Counted from the first letter of the stretch, positions 15,329 through 24,370 are shown. The stretch: 64,000 bases of DNA from an uncultured Clostridia bacterium (GCA_947383835.1 CANDEV010000001.1:124001-188000); one strand, 5' to 3'. Notes: a model not told the origin generated them from the letters alone. Numbers and translations are program-made.

Positions 15329-16092
15329 CTGCAAAAGAAATTTTGAAGATCACATCAAGCATTGGAAGTATGCTTATCGAATACGGCGCGGAAATTTACC
15401 GCGTTGAGGACAGTATCAACCGCATTGCCGAAGCATACGGCTTTATGGGGGACGGCAAAAGCGTTGAGGTTTTTGCAATTCCCACAAGCCTCATCATAAC
15501 CGTAAACGAGGGAGATAACCTGCCCCTGACCCAGACAAAGCGGATAACGAACCGTGTAACAAATCTTGACAGGGTGGACAAGCTTAATAATCTTTCGCGG
15601 TTCGTCTGCACCGAAAAGCCCGAGGTGGCTGTGATAATGCGGCATTTGGAGGAAATAAAGTCCCGCAGGATATATGGCTCTCCCGTCCGCGCGCTCAGCT
15701 TCGGGGTCGTTGGCGCGACCTTTGCCCTTTTTTTCGGCGGGTACGCTCCAGACGCGCTTTTCGCGGGACTTATTTCCGTGCTGATTTTCTATCTCTCCCG
15801 CCTTGTGGAAAAGGTAAAGCCAAGCGTATTTTTTCAAAGCGTGGTATGCTCCTTTGTCATATCGGCGATTGCCGTTATCGTCTCGCGCTGCGGACTGACC
15901 GACGGCTTTGATAAGGTAATCATAGGCTCGTCCATGAACCTTGTCCCCGGGATAATCCTCACAAACTGTATGCGCGATTTTATTGCGGGGGACTTTCTTG
16001 CTGGAATGTACACGCTTATAGAAGCCTTGCTTACAGCCGTGGGAATGGCGGTGGGAGCGGCTTCCGCTATCGCGCTGTTTACTTTGATTTAG
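15325..16092 (+). CDS. Threonine/serine exporter family protein, ThrE N-terminal type
   Basis: A 255-residue protein with a cytoplasmic ~115-residue N-terminal domain (SIGSMLIEYGAEIYRVEDSI, then VFAIPTSLIITV) followed by about five membrane helices (SFGVVGATFALFFGGYAPDA onward). This is the DUF1212 half of ThrE. In Clostridia the transporter is commonly split in two genes, as here. Amino acid export is inferred from the family. It overlaps the SDR stop by 4 bp and precedes the second half by 9 bp. Confidence 0.88.
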   Translation: MTAKEILKITSSIGSMLIEYGAEIYRVEDSINRIAEAYGFMGDGKSVEVFAIPTSLIITVNEGDNLPLTQTKRITNRVTNLDRVDKLNNLSRFVCTEKPEVAVIMRHLEEIKSRRIYGSPVRALSFGVVGATFALFFGGYAPDALFAGLISVLIFYLSRLVEKVKPSVFFQSVVCSFVISAIAVIVSRCGLTDGFDKVIIGSSMNLVPGIILTNCMRDFIAGDFLAGMYTLIEALLTAVGMAVGAASAIALFTLI

Positions 16093-16101
16093 GAGGCTGC
16101 T

Positions 16102-16590
16102 ATGGAAAATTTAAATATACCCGAACAAATTATTCTGCCATGCTTTTACAGTCTTATTGCCTCGGCGGCATTCGGAGTCCAGTTCAACATAAAGCTCAGA
16201 CACATGATAACCGCTGCCATAGGCGGGACTATTACCCAGCTTATTTTTATTTCTTACGAATTGAGCGGCACAAGCGAAATGCTCTGTTATTTTTTCTCGG
16301 CGGCGGCGGTTTCGGTGTACTCCGAGCTTATGGCGAGGCGGCTGCACGTCCCCGTTAATATGTATCTTGTTATCGGTGTCATTCCTCTTGTTCCGGGAGG
16401 ATATATGTACAACACCATGATAACCCTTGTGGGAGGCGACGTAAACGCCTTTCTCCCCCAGTTTGCAAACGCGGTGGGGATAGCGGGGTCTATAGCAATG
16501 GGCGTGTTTGTCGTTTCGGCTTTTATACGGCTTGTAAGGGTAATTTATTTTACGGTACGCTACAAGGGCAGCAAGCTGTTTTTCAGATGA
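16102..16590 (+). CDS. Threonine/serine exporter family protein, ThrE C-terminal (DUF3815) type
   Basis: A 162-residue integral membrane protein with about five helices. The signature VNMYLVIGVIPLVPGGYMYN (split helix with PLVPGG) is characteristic of the DUF3815/ThrE_2 half. It would pair with the preceding protein to form the complete exporter. AGGAGG lies 5 nt before the ATG. It ends the three-gene operon; no obvious strong terminator is seen before the next promoter at 16624. Confidence 0.87.
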   Translation: MENLNIPEQIILPCFYSLIASAAFGVQFNIKLRHMITAAIGGTITQLIFISYELSGTSEMLCYFFSAAAVSVYSELMARRLHVPVNMYLVIGVIPLVPGGYMYNTMITLVGGDVNAFLPQFANAVGIAGSIAMGVFVVSAFIRLVRVIYFTVRYKGSKLFFR

Positions 16591-16623
16591 TTGTTTTCAA
16601 GGGTAATTTTTTTACACCACAGC

Positions 16624-16652
16624 TTGACAAAATACTGAAAATACTGTATAAT
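16624..16652 (+). promoter_or_regulatory. Perfect-consensus promoter of the 16749 gene
   Basis: TTGACA (16624-16629), 17-bp spacer, TATAAT (16647-16652): an exact consensus. The leader to ATG 16749 is about 90 nt and contains AGAAAGGTG as ribosome binding site. Confidence 0.85.
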
Positions 16653-16748
16653 AAACGTAACAATAATTTACAGAGGGTCATATCACACCAAAATATTGCG
16701 CCAACAGTATTTTGAATTTTTTAATTATTTAAGAAAGGTGAGTAAATT

Positions 16749-17867
16749 ATGACCTGCAATACAAATATCAACACAAACACTTATTACGGAAGCAATGCCA
16801 ACAAAACTAAAAAAACCGTCAGCATAGACCCTAACCTGATCAAGCACGAGAATATACCGAAAGATGCTGTTGTAGTAGACTTTGCCGATTATTTGGTAGA
16901 ACAAGGTTATTTTTCAAGCAAAGAGGAGTTTATGGAGTACATCAAAGGTACAGACGTTTTTCCCGGGGAGGAAAATTCCGCGGGCAATAAAAAAGGCGGG
17001 ATAACCGAAGGCGAAACCTTTGAAATTGAAGTAAACGGTCAAAAGTATGATGCACAAATGGCTGTGTTCGAGTTCCCCAGATATAAATATTATACAGGGA
17101 ATGAGGGTTATACAAGCTGTTCAGTTGGCGACGCGGAGAACGACCGTTACGTAAACCTCGGTATGCGGTATAAAAGTTCCTGTTTCGATTTTACCTATCA
17201 GGACGATTACTATACCACAAAGCTCAACCTTGAGGGAATGACGAACGAGGAAAAGTATCTTGAGATCTACGAGTTTTTCAAACATTGCTATGGTGAAAAT
17301 TTTCTCGATGTGAGCGCAATAAACTATGTTGCGCCGATGCAGGACGACCCTTATATGGGGATTTGGGAGAAATTTAACAGTTTTGTGACCAAGGCTTGCG
17401 GACTAAGCGAGAAATACCCCGAAAATTCCCAGCAGCTTCGGCAGCTCCGCAGGGAAGCTTTGTACGGCGATATGAGCGATGAAAAGATACGCGCTGCCAT
17501 AAGGGAAAAATATCCTCCCGCGGGGGAACTGACATTTCGTGACCTCTATAAGATGATAAACGAAATGGATCTCTGCGGCGTGGGCGGTTTTGCCAGTGAC
17601 TGTGTTAATTGGGTGTTCAAAGACCGATATCATTTAGCGGGGATCGATACAAGAGAAGCAATGCTCGATTCGACCGTTAATTCAGACCATATAAAGAAAA
17701 TGCTGAACGATTATGAGGCGAAGGTTTATCAAAACCTCCCGATGGATAAAAACCTCGGCACGGTAATAAAGGAGATTGCCGCTGAATTTGGAGCCGCCGG
17801 CGGCGTGTCGTTGTCTACGGTTTCCGCAAACAGCGTAAAAGACGATTTTGTGTGGATAAAACTATAA
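16749..17867 (+). CDS. Orphan soluble protein of unknown function
   Basis: A 372-residue protein I do not recognise. The first ~20 residues are Asn/Thr-rich and disordered (NTNINTNTYYGSN). No signal peptide or membrane segment is visible. Residues ~45-65 hold FADYLVEQGYFSSKEEFMEY, and ~105-165 are aromatic-rich. A glycine/cysteine patch CGVGGFASDC occurs near residue 280. Codon use matches the host. It is driven by a perfect-consensus promoter, so it may be abundant, and it is followed at once by the tandem structured element at 17873-18080, which would be the 3' part of its transcript. That link to an unusual RNA makes it worth testing. Confidence 0.75.
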   Translation: MTCNTNINTNTYYGSNANKTKKTVSIDPNLIKHENIPKDAVVVDFADYLVEQGYFSSKEEFMEYIKGTDVFPGEENSAGNKKGGITEGETFEIEVNGQKYDAQMAVFEFPRYKYYTGNEGYTSCSVGDAENDRYVNLGMRYKSSCFDFTYQDDYYTTKLNLEGMTNEEKYLEIYEFFKHCYGENFLDVSAINYVAPMQDDPYMGIWEKFNSFVTKACGLSEKYPENSQQLRQLRREALYGDMSDEKIRAAIREKYPPAGELTFRDLYKMINEMDLCGVGGFASDCVNWVFKDRYHLAGIDTREAMLDSTVNSDHIKKMLNDYEAKVYQNLPMDKNLGTVIKEIAAEFGAAGGVSLSTVSANSVKDDFVWIKL

Positions 17868-17872
17868 AAACA

Positions 17873-18080
17873 CAAGCGTGGGAAAATTAGGCAGGTAGCG
17901 ATATGGAAGTATTGCTACCCATGGGAGCATTTTATCCTTATTGGCACATTACGCCTGAAAGGGTAAAGGCTCAGCCTTTTGGCAGGTAACGGTACAGAAG
18001 CATTGTTACCCATGGGAGTATTTTACCCTTATTGACAAAGTAAGTCTAAAAGGGTAAAGGCTCAGCCTTTCCCACGCTTG
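17873..18080 (+). ncRNA. Tandem structured element: two 91/90-bp units inside an enclosing stem
   Basis: Units at 17890-17980 and 17981-18070 align without gaps except for one trailing T. Each can form stem A (GGTARC/GYTACC), stem B (TTTAYCCTT/AAGGGTAAA with an inner GRC/GYC helix) and stem C (AAAGGCTcAGCCTTT). Between units, position 9 G to A is matched by position 26 C to T (stem A), and position 55 G to A by position 65 C to T (stem B); a T-G pair in unit 1 that is C-G in unit 2 favours a plus-strand RNA. Outer AAGCGTGGGAAA and TTTCCCACGCTT enclose both, followed by GCTTTTTATT. It may be a 3'-UTR structure, an RNA gene or a folded repeat family. The remaining gap 18081-18405 holds only the murA promoter and leader. 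Confidence 0.65.
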
Positions 18081-18260
18081 CTTTTTATTAAAATTTACTC
18101 AAAATGCATATCTCCATTGAGGCGCTTAAGCAAAGAAAATATTGTCGTTATACTGCATAGCGGTAACTCTTGCCGCAGGACGTTCCCCTGCTTTGTGCAA
18201 TATCACGAAAATAACTTGCCTGCCAGCCAAAAAAATGTAATAAAAATTATCCGAAAGGGC

Positions 18261-18289
18261 TTTTATTTTGCTCCGAAATATGGTATAAT
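18261..18289 (+). promoter_or_regulatory. Probable extended -10 promoter of murA
   Basis: TATAAT at 18284-18289 preceded by TATGG (extended -10), with a poor -35 (TTTTAT, 18261-18266). The leader to the TTG start is about 110 nt. Confidence 0.5.
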
Positions 18290-18405
18290 AGTAATACTGT
18301 GAAAAATCGTATGTATTTTTACTCTGTTTAAAATAGTTTACCGATATCCGTTTGCTCTGCAATAATTTTATCGGCGGATCACGCCGATTTGGGAGAGAAT
18401 ATACT

Positions 18406-19692
18406 TTGGAAAAGTTTATTATAAAAGGCGGCCGCAAGCTTCATGGGGAAGTTGAGATCAGCGGCGCAAAAAATGCGGTTGTGGCGATTATCCCTGCCGT
18501 TATCCTTTCGGACGAACCCTGCATACTTGAAAACGTACCTAACATCAGCGATGTTTCTATAAGCCTGCGTATCCTCTACGAAATGGGCGCAAGCGTTATT
18601 TTCCTTGACAAGCATACAGTAAGAATTGACGCAACCGGAATTACTGACCCTATAGTCCCCTACGAAATGGCTAAGCATATGCGAGCCTCCTATTATTTTT
18701 TGGGTACGCTTCTCGGCAAGTTCAAGCGCGCCCGTGTTTCTATGCCCGGCGGCTGCGATTTGGGAGACAGACCTATTGACCAGCATCTTAAAGCCTTTGC
18801 CGCTTTGGGTGCGACCTGTACTATTGACCGCGGCATGGTTGACATACAGTCCGAGGATCTTTACGGTACGCAAATATACTTCGACATGGTAACTGTAGGC
18901 GCAACGATCAACGCCATGCTTGCGGCGGTAAAAGCAACCGGCATGACAGTCATTGAAAATGCCGCCAAGGAGCCTCACATAGTAGACCTCGCCAATTTCC
19001 TCAACTCAATGGGAGCGGATATTATGGGCGCGGGTACGGACGTTATAAAAATAAAAGGCGTAAAACGTCTCAAGGGCGCTACCTACGCTATAATCCCAGA
19101 CCAAATTGAAGCCGGCACTTTCATGGTCGCAGCTGCGGCAACGAGAGGAAATGTGCTGATAAAGAACGTTATTCCGAAGCACTTGGAAAGCATTACCGCG
19201 AAGCTTGCGAAAATAGGGGTAAATGTTGAGGAATTTGACGAGAGCGTAAGAATATCTGTGGACGGTCCTCTTGTAAAGACAAGCGTAAAGACAATGCCTC
19301 ACCCGGGATTCCCAACGGATATGCAGCCGCAGATTTCAACCCTGCTTTGCCTTGCGGAGGGAACGAGTATTGTTACTGACGGGATTTTTGACAACAGATT
19401 CAGATATGTGAACGAGCTGCGGCGAATGGGCGCGGATATTTCCGTGGACGGCAAGGTCGCAGTTATAGAGGGCGTTGGACAGCTTATGGGAGCGCCCGTT
19501 ACAGCTCCCGACCTAAGAGCCGGAGCGGCTCTTGTTATTGCGGGACTCGCCGCAAGAGGAGTTACTGAAATAGAAGATATTTACCACATTGAGCGCGGCT
19601 ATGAAAACTTTGAGGAAAAGCTTAGAGATATCGGAGCGGATATTATAAAGAAAACTGTCCCCGGAGCTGCCGCAAGAAAAGCTGTGGTTTAA
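18406..19692 (+). CDS. murA: UDP-N-acetylglucosamine 1-carboxyvinyltransferase
   Basis: A 428-residue enoylpyruvate transferase catalysing the first committed step of peptidoglycan synthesis. GGRKLHGEVEISGAKNA is the N-terminal signature (conserved Lys and Asn), GGCDLG carries the PEP-binding, fosfomycin-reactive Cys117, and HPGFPTDMQPQ holds the catalytic Asp. Translation most likely starts at TTG 18406: the frame opens at 18352 but GGGAGAG ends about 8 nt before TTG and the resulting MEKFIIKGG start matches the family. A strong terminator follows. Confidence 0.95.
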   Translation: MEKFIIKGGRKLHGEVEISGAKNAVVAIIPAVILSDEPCILENVPNISDVSISLRILYEMGASVIFLDKHTVRIDATGITDPIVPYEMAKHMRASYYFLGTLLGKFKRARVSMPGGCDLGDRPIDQHLKAFAALGATCTIDRGMVDIQSEDLYGTQIYFDMVTVGATINAMLAAVKATGMTVIENAAKEPHIVDLANFLNSMGADIMGAGTDVIKIKGVKRLKGATYAIIPDQIEAGTFMVAAAATRGNVLIKNVIPKHLESITAKLAKIGVNVEEFDESVRISVDGPLVKTSVKTMPHPGFPTDMQPQISTLLCLAEGTSIVTDGIFDNRFRYVNELRRMGADISVDGKVAVIEGVGQLMGAPVTAPDLRAGAALVIAGLAARGVTEIEDIYHIERGYENFEEKLRDIGADIIKKTVPGAAARKAVV

Positions 19693-19705
19693 TAATAAAA
19701 ATTTT

Positions 19706-19737
19706 CAGCCGCAGGAAACTATCCTGCGGCTGTTTTT
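19706..19737 (+). terminator. Terminator of murA
   Basis: CAGCCGCAGG (19706-19715) pairs with CCTGCGGCTG (19723-19732), followed by TTTTT. Confidence 0.9.
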
Positions 19738-19764
19738 GTCATGGAAATGTAATAAAGAAATGAT

Positions 19765-21021
19765 GTGATCAAAATAAAAATAAAAATTACAGCTTTTTTA
19801 TTTGTATTTATTCTGACGACGTTGGCGTTTGAGTGCGCTTGCTGCGGAGGTACAAACGATAATCCGCCGAATGAAAAAATAAATTTTTCAGACAGGAGCG
19901 GCATATCCTTCTCGTTTCAAGTAACGCCCTGCTCCAACGGAAAAAGCAATGGAAAGATCGAATTGAGCATCGACAACGAAAGTCCGTATTTATACAGCAC
20001 AGACCTTGGCAGTTCCTTTCACAGGGCACGAAATTCCACGGCTTCTTTGAACAGGCTTTCGGAGGGCAGCTTCTCGTTCTGCTTTATGGAAAGAGACAAG
20101 CAAGAAACAATTACCGACATTTACACGATATATGCGGATAGCTTATCACGTCCCTACCCTATTTCGGTAACTGCTGTCAGCGGCGCGGAAAAAATTATCG
20201 CGGACGGTGAAATAACCGTCCGCATAGAAAATTTTATTGACGGTACGGAATACGAAGCTACTATTGACGATTGGAAAACAAGCAAAGACTTTTCAGGTGA
20301 AACGGTAAGCTTTTCCTCTCTCGGTGAGGGTATTTACTATGCTGCTGTCAGAGACAAAAATAACCCCGACGATATTTCCTGCACTCTCCGAGTACCTGTT
20401 GTACACGCCGATATAGGTGCTTCCGCTTACATAGATGCCGCGCCTGTTCTGCAAAATCCCGAATTGCCTACAGGGTGCGAGATAACGTCCCTGACTATGC
20501 TTCTGAATTATATTGGATTTGATATTGACAAGCTTACTCTCGCGGACGAATATCTGCCAAAGGGAGAGTACCGAAAAGCCGATTTCAACAAGGTTTTTGT
20601 GGGAGACCCCAGAAGCAGGCAGGCTTACGGCTGTACTGCCGCGGTAATTGCGGAAACTGCCGAAAAATTTTTAAGCGATTATGATACCGAAAATAAATGG
20701 CAGGTAGTGAACGTAACGGGGTACTCTCCCGAAATGCTCTACTCTGCCGTCAAGTACGGAAATCCAGTGGTCGTATGGGGCAGCATAAACATGGGTGAAA
20801 TTATTCGGGACTATGTATCATGGACGGACGAAGAAACGGGAGAAACCGTTTCGTGGTTCGGCGGCGAACACTGTATGCTGCTTACCGGATACGACATGAG
20901 AGAAAACCTTGTGTACGTCGACGACCCGCTGCGGGGGCAGGTCTCCTATGACATGAGGACGTTTGAAAAAAGGTTTGAAGAGCTTAACAGAAACGCTGTT
21001 ATCATTATTGAAAATAAATGA
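19765..21021 (+). CDS. Secreted C39-family-like cysteine peptidase domain protein
   Basis: A 418-residue exported protein. The N-terminus is a signal peptide (IKIKIKI, hydrophobic core, then a Cys-rich CACCGG); a canonical lipobox is not evident. Residues ~25-215 are of unknown, probably beta-rich structure. Residues ~220-418 match C39-like peptidases: ELPTGCEITSLTMLL with the nucleophile Cys, GGEHCMLLTGYD with His, and YVDDPLRG with Asp. The start is GTG 19765; the overlapping ATG at 19763 is immediately closed by TGA. A bacteriocin-processing role is not supported as no transporter is nearby; surface protein or cell-wall peptide hydrolysis is possible. Confidence 0.82.
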   Translation: MIKIKIKITAFLFVFILTTLAFECACCGGTNDNPPNEKINFSDRSGISFSFQVTPCSNGKSNGKIELSIDNESPYLYSTDLGSSFHRARNSTASLNRLSEGSFSFCFMERDKQETITDIYTIYADSLSRPYPISVTAVSGAEKIIADGEITVRIENFIDGTEYEATIDDWKTSKDFSGETVSFSSLGEGIYYAAVRDKNNPDDISCTLRVPVVHADIGASAYIDAAPVLQNPELPTGCEITSLTMLLNYIGFDIDKLTLADEYLPKGEYRKADFNKVFVGDPRSRQAYGCTAAVIAETAEKFLSDYDTENKWQVVNVTGYSPEMLYSAVKYGNPVVVWGSINMGEIIRDYVSWTDEETGETVSWFGGEHCMLLTGYDMRENLVYVDDPLRGQVSYDMRTFEKRFEELNRNAVIIIENK

Positions 21022-21052
21022 GCCTTGCTTCAGGACAAATAATTAAAAAAAG

Positions 21053-21083
21053 ACGGGAGTATGCCAATTCAAGCTGCTCCCGC
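21053..21083 (-). terminator. Terminator of the 21116 methyltransferase gene
   Basis: Minus strand: GCGGGAG (21083-21077), ~18-nt loop, CTCCCGT (21059-21053), then C and a run of seven T. It stands between two convergent genes. Confidence 0.75.
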
Positions 21084-21115
21084 CATACAAATACAGATTT
21101 AATGCACTGTTTAAA

Positions 21116-21913
21116 TTATTTTATACCAATTCTCATTCTGTAACAAAATTCAATGTCAAAAGGCTCCTTGTCAAAACAGGAATTTATAGCCTCGTAAAAT
21201 ACGTCAAGCTCTTTTTTTATAAGCTCTGGATATTTTTTCAGAATAGCCTGAGTACTTCCCTGACTTAAAATAATATTGCAAAAGCGTTCCTTTGTACATT
21301 CTTCCGCACTGCTGAACAGTATCTCACGGACATATGTAAAATATCCGCTTTGTTTTATATTTTCCAAATGCTTGTCCTTGGAATAACGAATAAAGCTGTC
21401 CTTAATGTCGGGGACTTGGCTTTCGATTTCAAGCACCTTGCCGTAAAGCTGCATATACGCCTTTTCAGCTTCCCATTTTGCCGCAGGAGGCCAATCACAG
21501 TCTATAGCAGCAAATACGCCGCGGTCTTTCAGAATTCGGTTGACCTCTTTCAGAGTGGATGTTGGTTCCATCCAATGAAAGGATTGAGAACACACTACCG
21601 CGTCGGCGCAGCAGTCATCAAGCCCCGTGCTGTCCGAAAAAGCCTTTATAAAGCTCATTTTTGAATTTGCCTTTTTTTCAGCAATACCGCGCATTTCATC
21701 GTTTGGCTCGATACCTATTATCTTGCTGCTGACTTCCTGCCAAATTTCGGAGGAAAGACCCGTTCCGCACCCCATATCAACAACAAGCTGCGGATTTCCG
21801 CCCAAATAACGGCAAATAACATCAATAGGATATTTGGGCACTTTCGGGCGGGCGTTTTCATAAACGTCTGCAAAACCTAAAAAACGGTCTGAGTTGTTTT
21901 GCTTGCTGCTCAT
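21116..21913 (-). CDS. Class I SAM-dependent methyltransferase
   Basis: A 265-residue methyltransferase. VVDMGCGTGLSSEIW is the SAM-binding motif I, IGIEPNDEM motif II with the acidic residue that binds ribose, and ADAVVCSQSFHWME motif IV; EVNRILKDRGVFAAID follows. The pattern is that of the Methyltransf_11/UbiE-like group acting on small molecules; the substrate cannot be told. GGAGGGAAG precedes the ATG. It follows nrdD on the same strand with a 45-bp gap, perhaps read through from it. Confidence 0.88.
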   Translation of the reverse strand: MSSKQNNSDRFLGFADVYENARPKVPKYPIDVICRYLGGNPQLVVDMGCGTGLSSEIWQEVSSKIIGIEPNDEMRGIAEKKANSKMSFIKAFSDSTGLDDCCADAVVCSQSFHWMEPTSTLKEVNRILKDRGVFAAIDCDWPPAAKWEAEKAYMQLYGKVLEIESQVPDIKDSFIRYSKDKHLENIKQSGYFTYVREILFSSAEECTKERFCNIILSQGSTQAILKKYPELIKKELDVFYEAINSCFDKEPFDIEFCYRMRIGIK

Positions 21914-21958
21914 ATACTTCCCTCCGCCAATTTTTATTTAAAAGGTCTCGCCGGCACA

Positions 21959-24280
21959 TCAGTTCACGTTATGCTTAACTCTGTCCCTTACCTCTGCAAG
22001 CTTTGCGTCGTTAAAGCGGTCGAGAGTACCTACAAGATATCCTGTAATTCTTCTGATACGCTCGAAGCCTATGCCGTCGTCTCCCTCGTGACGTCCGCAG
22101 CAGGGGCAGGTATCGCCGATTATTCCCGTATATCCGCAAACAGGGTCACGGTCAACAGGGTGGTTGATAGAGCCGTAGCCTATACCGGACTCTTTCATGC
22201 AGCGGACTATCTTCTCAAATGCGGAAAGATTGTTCATGGGGTCGCCGTCAAGCTCTACATAGCTGATGTGTCCGGCATTTGTAAGCTCATGGTATGGAGC
22301 TTCTATCTTTATCTTTTCAAATGCGCTTATAGGATAGTAAACAGGCACATGGAAGGAATTGGTGTAATATTCCTTATCTGTAATTCCCTCAAGCTCTCCG
22401 AAAAGCTTCTTGTCCATACGGATAAATCTGCCGGAAAGTCCCTCTGCCGGAGTTGCCAGCAATGTGTAATTCATGCCAGTACGCTTAGTTTCCTCGTCCA
22501 TTCTTTCTCTCATGCGGGATACAATTTCATAGCCAAGCTTTCTTGCTTCTTCGTCTTCACCGTGGTGCTTGCCCACAAGAGCCTTTAAGCACTCCGCAAG
22601 TCCTATAAATCCCATAGAAAGCGTACCCTGCTTCAAGACTTCGCCAACAGTATCGTTGGGACCAAGCTTGTCGGAGTCTATCCAAATGCCCTGACCCATA
22701 AGGAACGGGAAGTTCTTAACCCTCTTCTGCGCCTGAATTTTATAACGAGCCATAAGCTGTTCGCATACTAAGTCCATAAGCTCTTCGAGACTTTCAAAAA
22801 ATGCGCCCACGTTGTGATTTGCATTTATTGCAAGTCTGGGGAGATTTACCGAAGTAAAGCTAAGGTTTCCCCTGCCTGTAACTATCTCGTTTGAGGGGTC
22901 GAACGCGTTGCCGATAACTCTTGTGCGGCAGCCCATGTATGCGACCTCTGTATTGTAATCCCCCGGCTTGTAATATTTAAGATTATATGGCGCGTCGATA
23001 AACGAGAAGTTGGGGAACAGTCTCTTTGCCGAAACGCGGCAGGCAAGCTTGAACAGGTCGTAGTTGGGGTCTTCGGGATTATAGTTGATACCCTCTTTTA
23101 TCTTGAAAATGTGTATTGGGAAAATAGGAGTCTCACCGTTTCCGAGACCCGCCTCGTGAGCAAGGAGCACGTTCTTGATGACCATTCTGCCCTCAAGAGT
23201 TGTGTCCAGACCGTAGTTTATAGAGGAGAATGGAACCTGCGCGCCCGCACGGCTGTTCATTGTATTGAGGTTGTGGATAAGAGCCTCCATAGCCTGATAT
23301 GTGGAGCGGTCGGTCTCTTTCATTGTATTCTTTGCAGTAAAGTCCTGAACGCGCTTTGCCGTGTCGGGGTCAACATATCTGCAAAGCTTTTCAAACTCGA
23401 TCTCCTTGTAGCCGTTGTCATTGCCGAGAATCGGATAAATTCCCTTTTCATTGTAAATCTCGTCAGCAATGGTATCGCTTATCTCCTGACCGTTGTCAAG
23501 CTTTGCGATCATTTCAAGACATCTTGCGATGTTGTACACATATTTTTTACGGTAAGTCTTTTTAACGCCGTCAGCCATAGCGTACTCAAAATTGGGGACG
23601 CTCTGTCCGCCGTGCTGGTCGTTCTGATTGGACTGGATAGCGATACACGCCAAAGCAGAGTAGCTGCCTATATCGTTAGGTTCGCGGAGGAAGCCGTGAC
23701 CTGTTGAAAATCCGTTCTTAAAAAGCTTTATCAGATCTATCTGGCAGCAGGTTGTCGTAAGGGTAAGATAGTCCAAATCGTGGATATGTATATCGCCCTT
23801 GTTATGCGCCTTTGCGTGTCTCGGATCAAGGACGTACATCTCATAGAACTGCTTTGCGCCCTCCGAGCCGTATTTAAGCATTGTACCCATAGCTGTGTCA
23901 GCGTTGATGTTTGCATTCTCACGCTTTATGTCGCTGTCCTTGGCAGCCTTGAAGGTCAAGTCCTCGTAGACCTTCATGAGCTTTGTGTTCATCTCACGGG
24001 CGCGAGTCCTGTCGGAACGGTACAAGATATAGGACTTTGCAGTCTTGGCGTGACCGTCCTCAACGAGAACCTTTTCCACCATATCCTGTACCTGCTCAAC
24101 CGTGGGGACGCACTTGCCGTACTTATCCTCAACAGCGTCGCAAACCTTATCCGCAAGCTCCAAAGATGTATTATAATCGCTTCCTCCCACGGACTGGGCA
24201 GCTTTATATATAGCCTGGGCAATTTTTTCAATGTTAAAGGTAACTGTTCTGCCGTCTCTTTTTCTTATCTGTGTAATCAT
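21959..24280 (-). CDS. nrdD: Anaerobic ribonucleoside-triphosphate reductase (class III)
   Basis: A 773-residue glycyl-radical enzyme that makes dNTPs without oxygen. Residues 1-95 are an ATP-cone allosteric domain (MITQIRKRDGRTVTFNIEKI). The central barrel contains MNSRAGAQVPFSSINYGLDT. The C-terminus has the zinc-binding CGYTGIIGDTCPCCGRH and the radical loop RRITGYLVG with the radical Gly near 747. The activase gene nrdG is not adjacent in this window. GGAGG precedes the ATG. A palindrome over the promoter suggests NrdR control. Confidence 0.96.
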   Translation of the reverse strand: MITQIRKRDGRTVTFNIEKIAQAIYKAAQSVGGSDYNTSLELADKVCDAVEDKYGKCVPTVEQVQDMVEKVLVEDGHAKTAKSYILYRSDRTRAREMNTKLMKVYEDLTFKAAKDSDIKRENANINADTAMGTMLKYGSEGAKQFYEMYVLDPRHAKAHNKGDIHIHDLDYLTLTTTCCQIDLIKLFKNGFSTGHGFLREPNDIGSYSALACIAIQSNQNDQHGGQSVPNFEYAMADGVKKTYRKKYVYNIARCLEMIAKLDNGQEISDTIADEIYNEKGIYPILGNDNGYKEIEFEKLCRYVDPDTAKRVQDFTAKNTMKETDRSTYQAMEALIHNLNTMNSRAGAQVPFSSINYGLDTTLEGRMVIKNVLLAHEAGLGNGETPIFPIHIFKIKEGINYNPEDPNYDLFKLACRVSAKRLFPNFSFIDAPYNLKYYKPGDYNTEVAYMGCRTRVIGNAFDPSNEIVTGRGNLSFTSVNLPRLAINANHNVGAFFESLEELMDLVCEQLMARYKIQAQKRVKNFPFLMGQGIWIDSDKLGPNDTVGEVLKQGTLSMGFIGLAECLKALVGKHHGEDEEARKLGYEIVSRMRERMDEETKRTGMNYTLLATPAEGLSGRFIRMDKKLFGELEGITDKEYYTNSFHVPVYYPISAFEKIKIEAPYHELTNAGHISYVELDGDPMNNLSAFEKIVRCMKESGIGYGSINHPVDRDPVCGYTGIIGDTCPCCGRHEGDDGIGFERIRRITGYLVGTLDRFNDAKLAEVRDRVKHNVN

Positions 24281-24305
24281 GTTAAATTCCTCCGTATCTC
24301 ATAGA

Positions 24306-24370
24306 CCACAACATATTGTATTTTCGTATTGACTATATACAAGTATATAGTATTAAAACGTTTTTGTCAA
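24306..24370 (-). promoter_or_regulatory. nrdD promoter with candidate NrdR operator
   Basis: Minus strand: TTGACA (24370-24365), 17-bp spacer, TATACT (24347-24342). A perfect 20-bp palindrome ACTATATACTTGTATATAGT (24351-24332) covers the -10. Downstream, CAATATGTTGTG (within 24306-24320) matches the NrdR-box pattern CwAtATaTwGtg in most positions; the two centres are about 28 bp apart. NrdR normally binds two boxes near nrd promoters, so repression when nucleotides are plentiful is inferred. Confidence 0.6.

Noticed and set aside
18078..18437. Small frames upstream of murA on both strands
   Set aside because: They cross the tandem element or the murA promoter and have no start signals.
21899..22588. 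229-codon frame antisense to nrdD
   Set aside because: It lies wholly against a well-supported enzyme gene and shows no protein family features.
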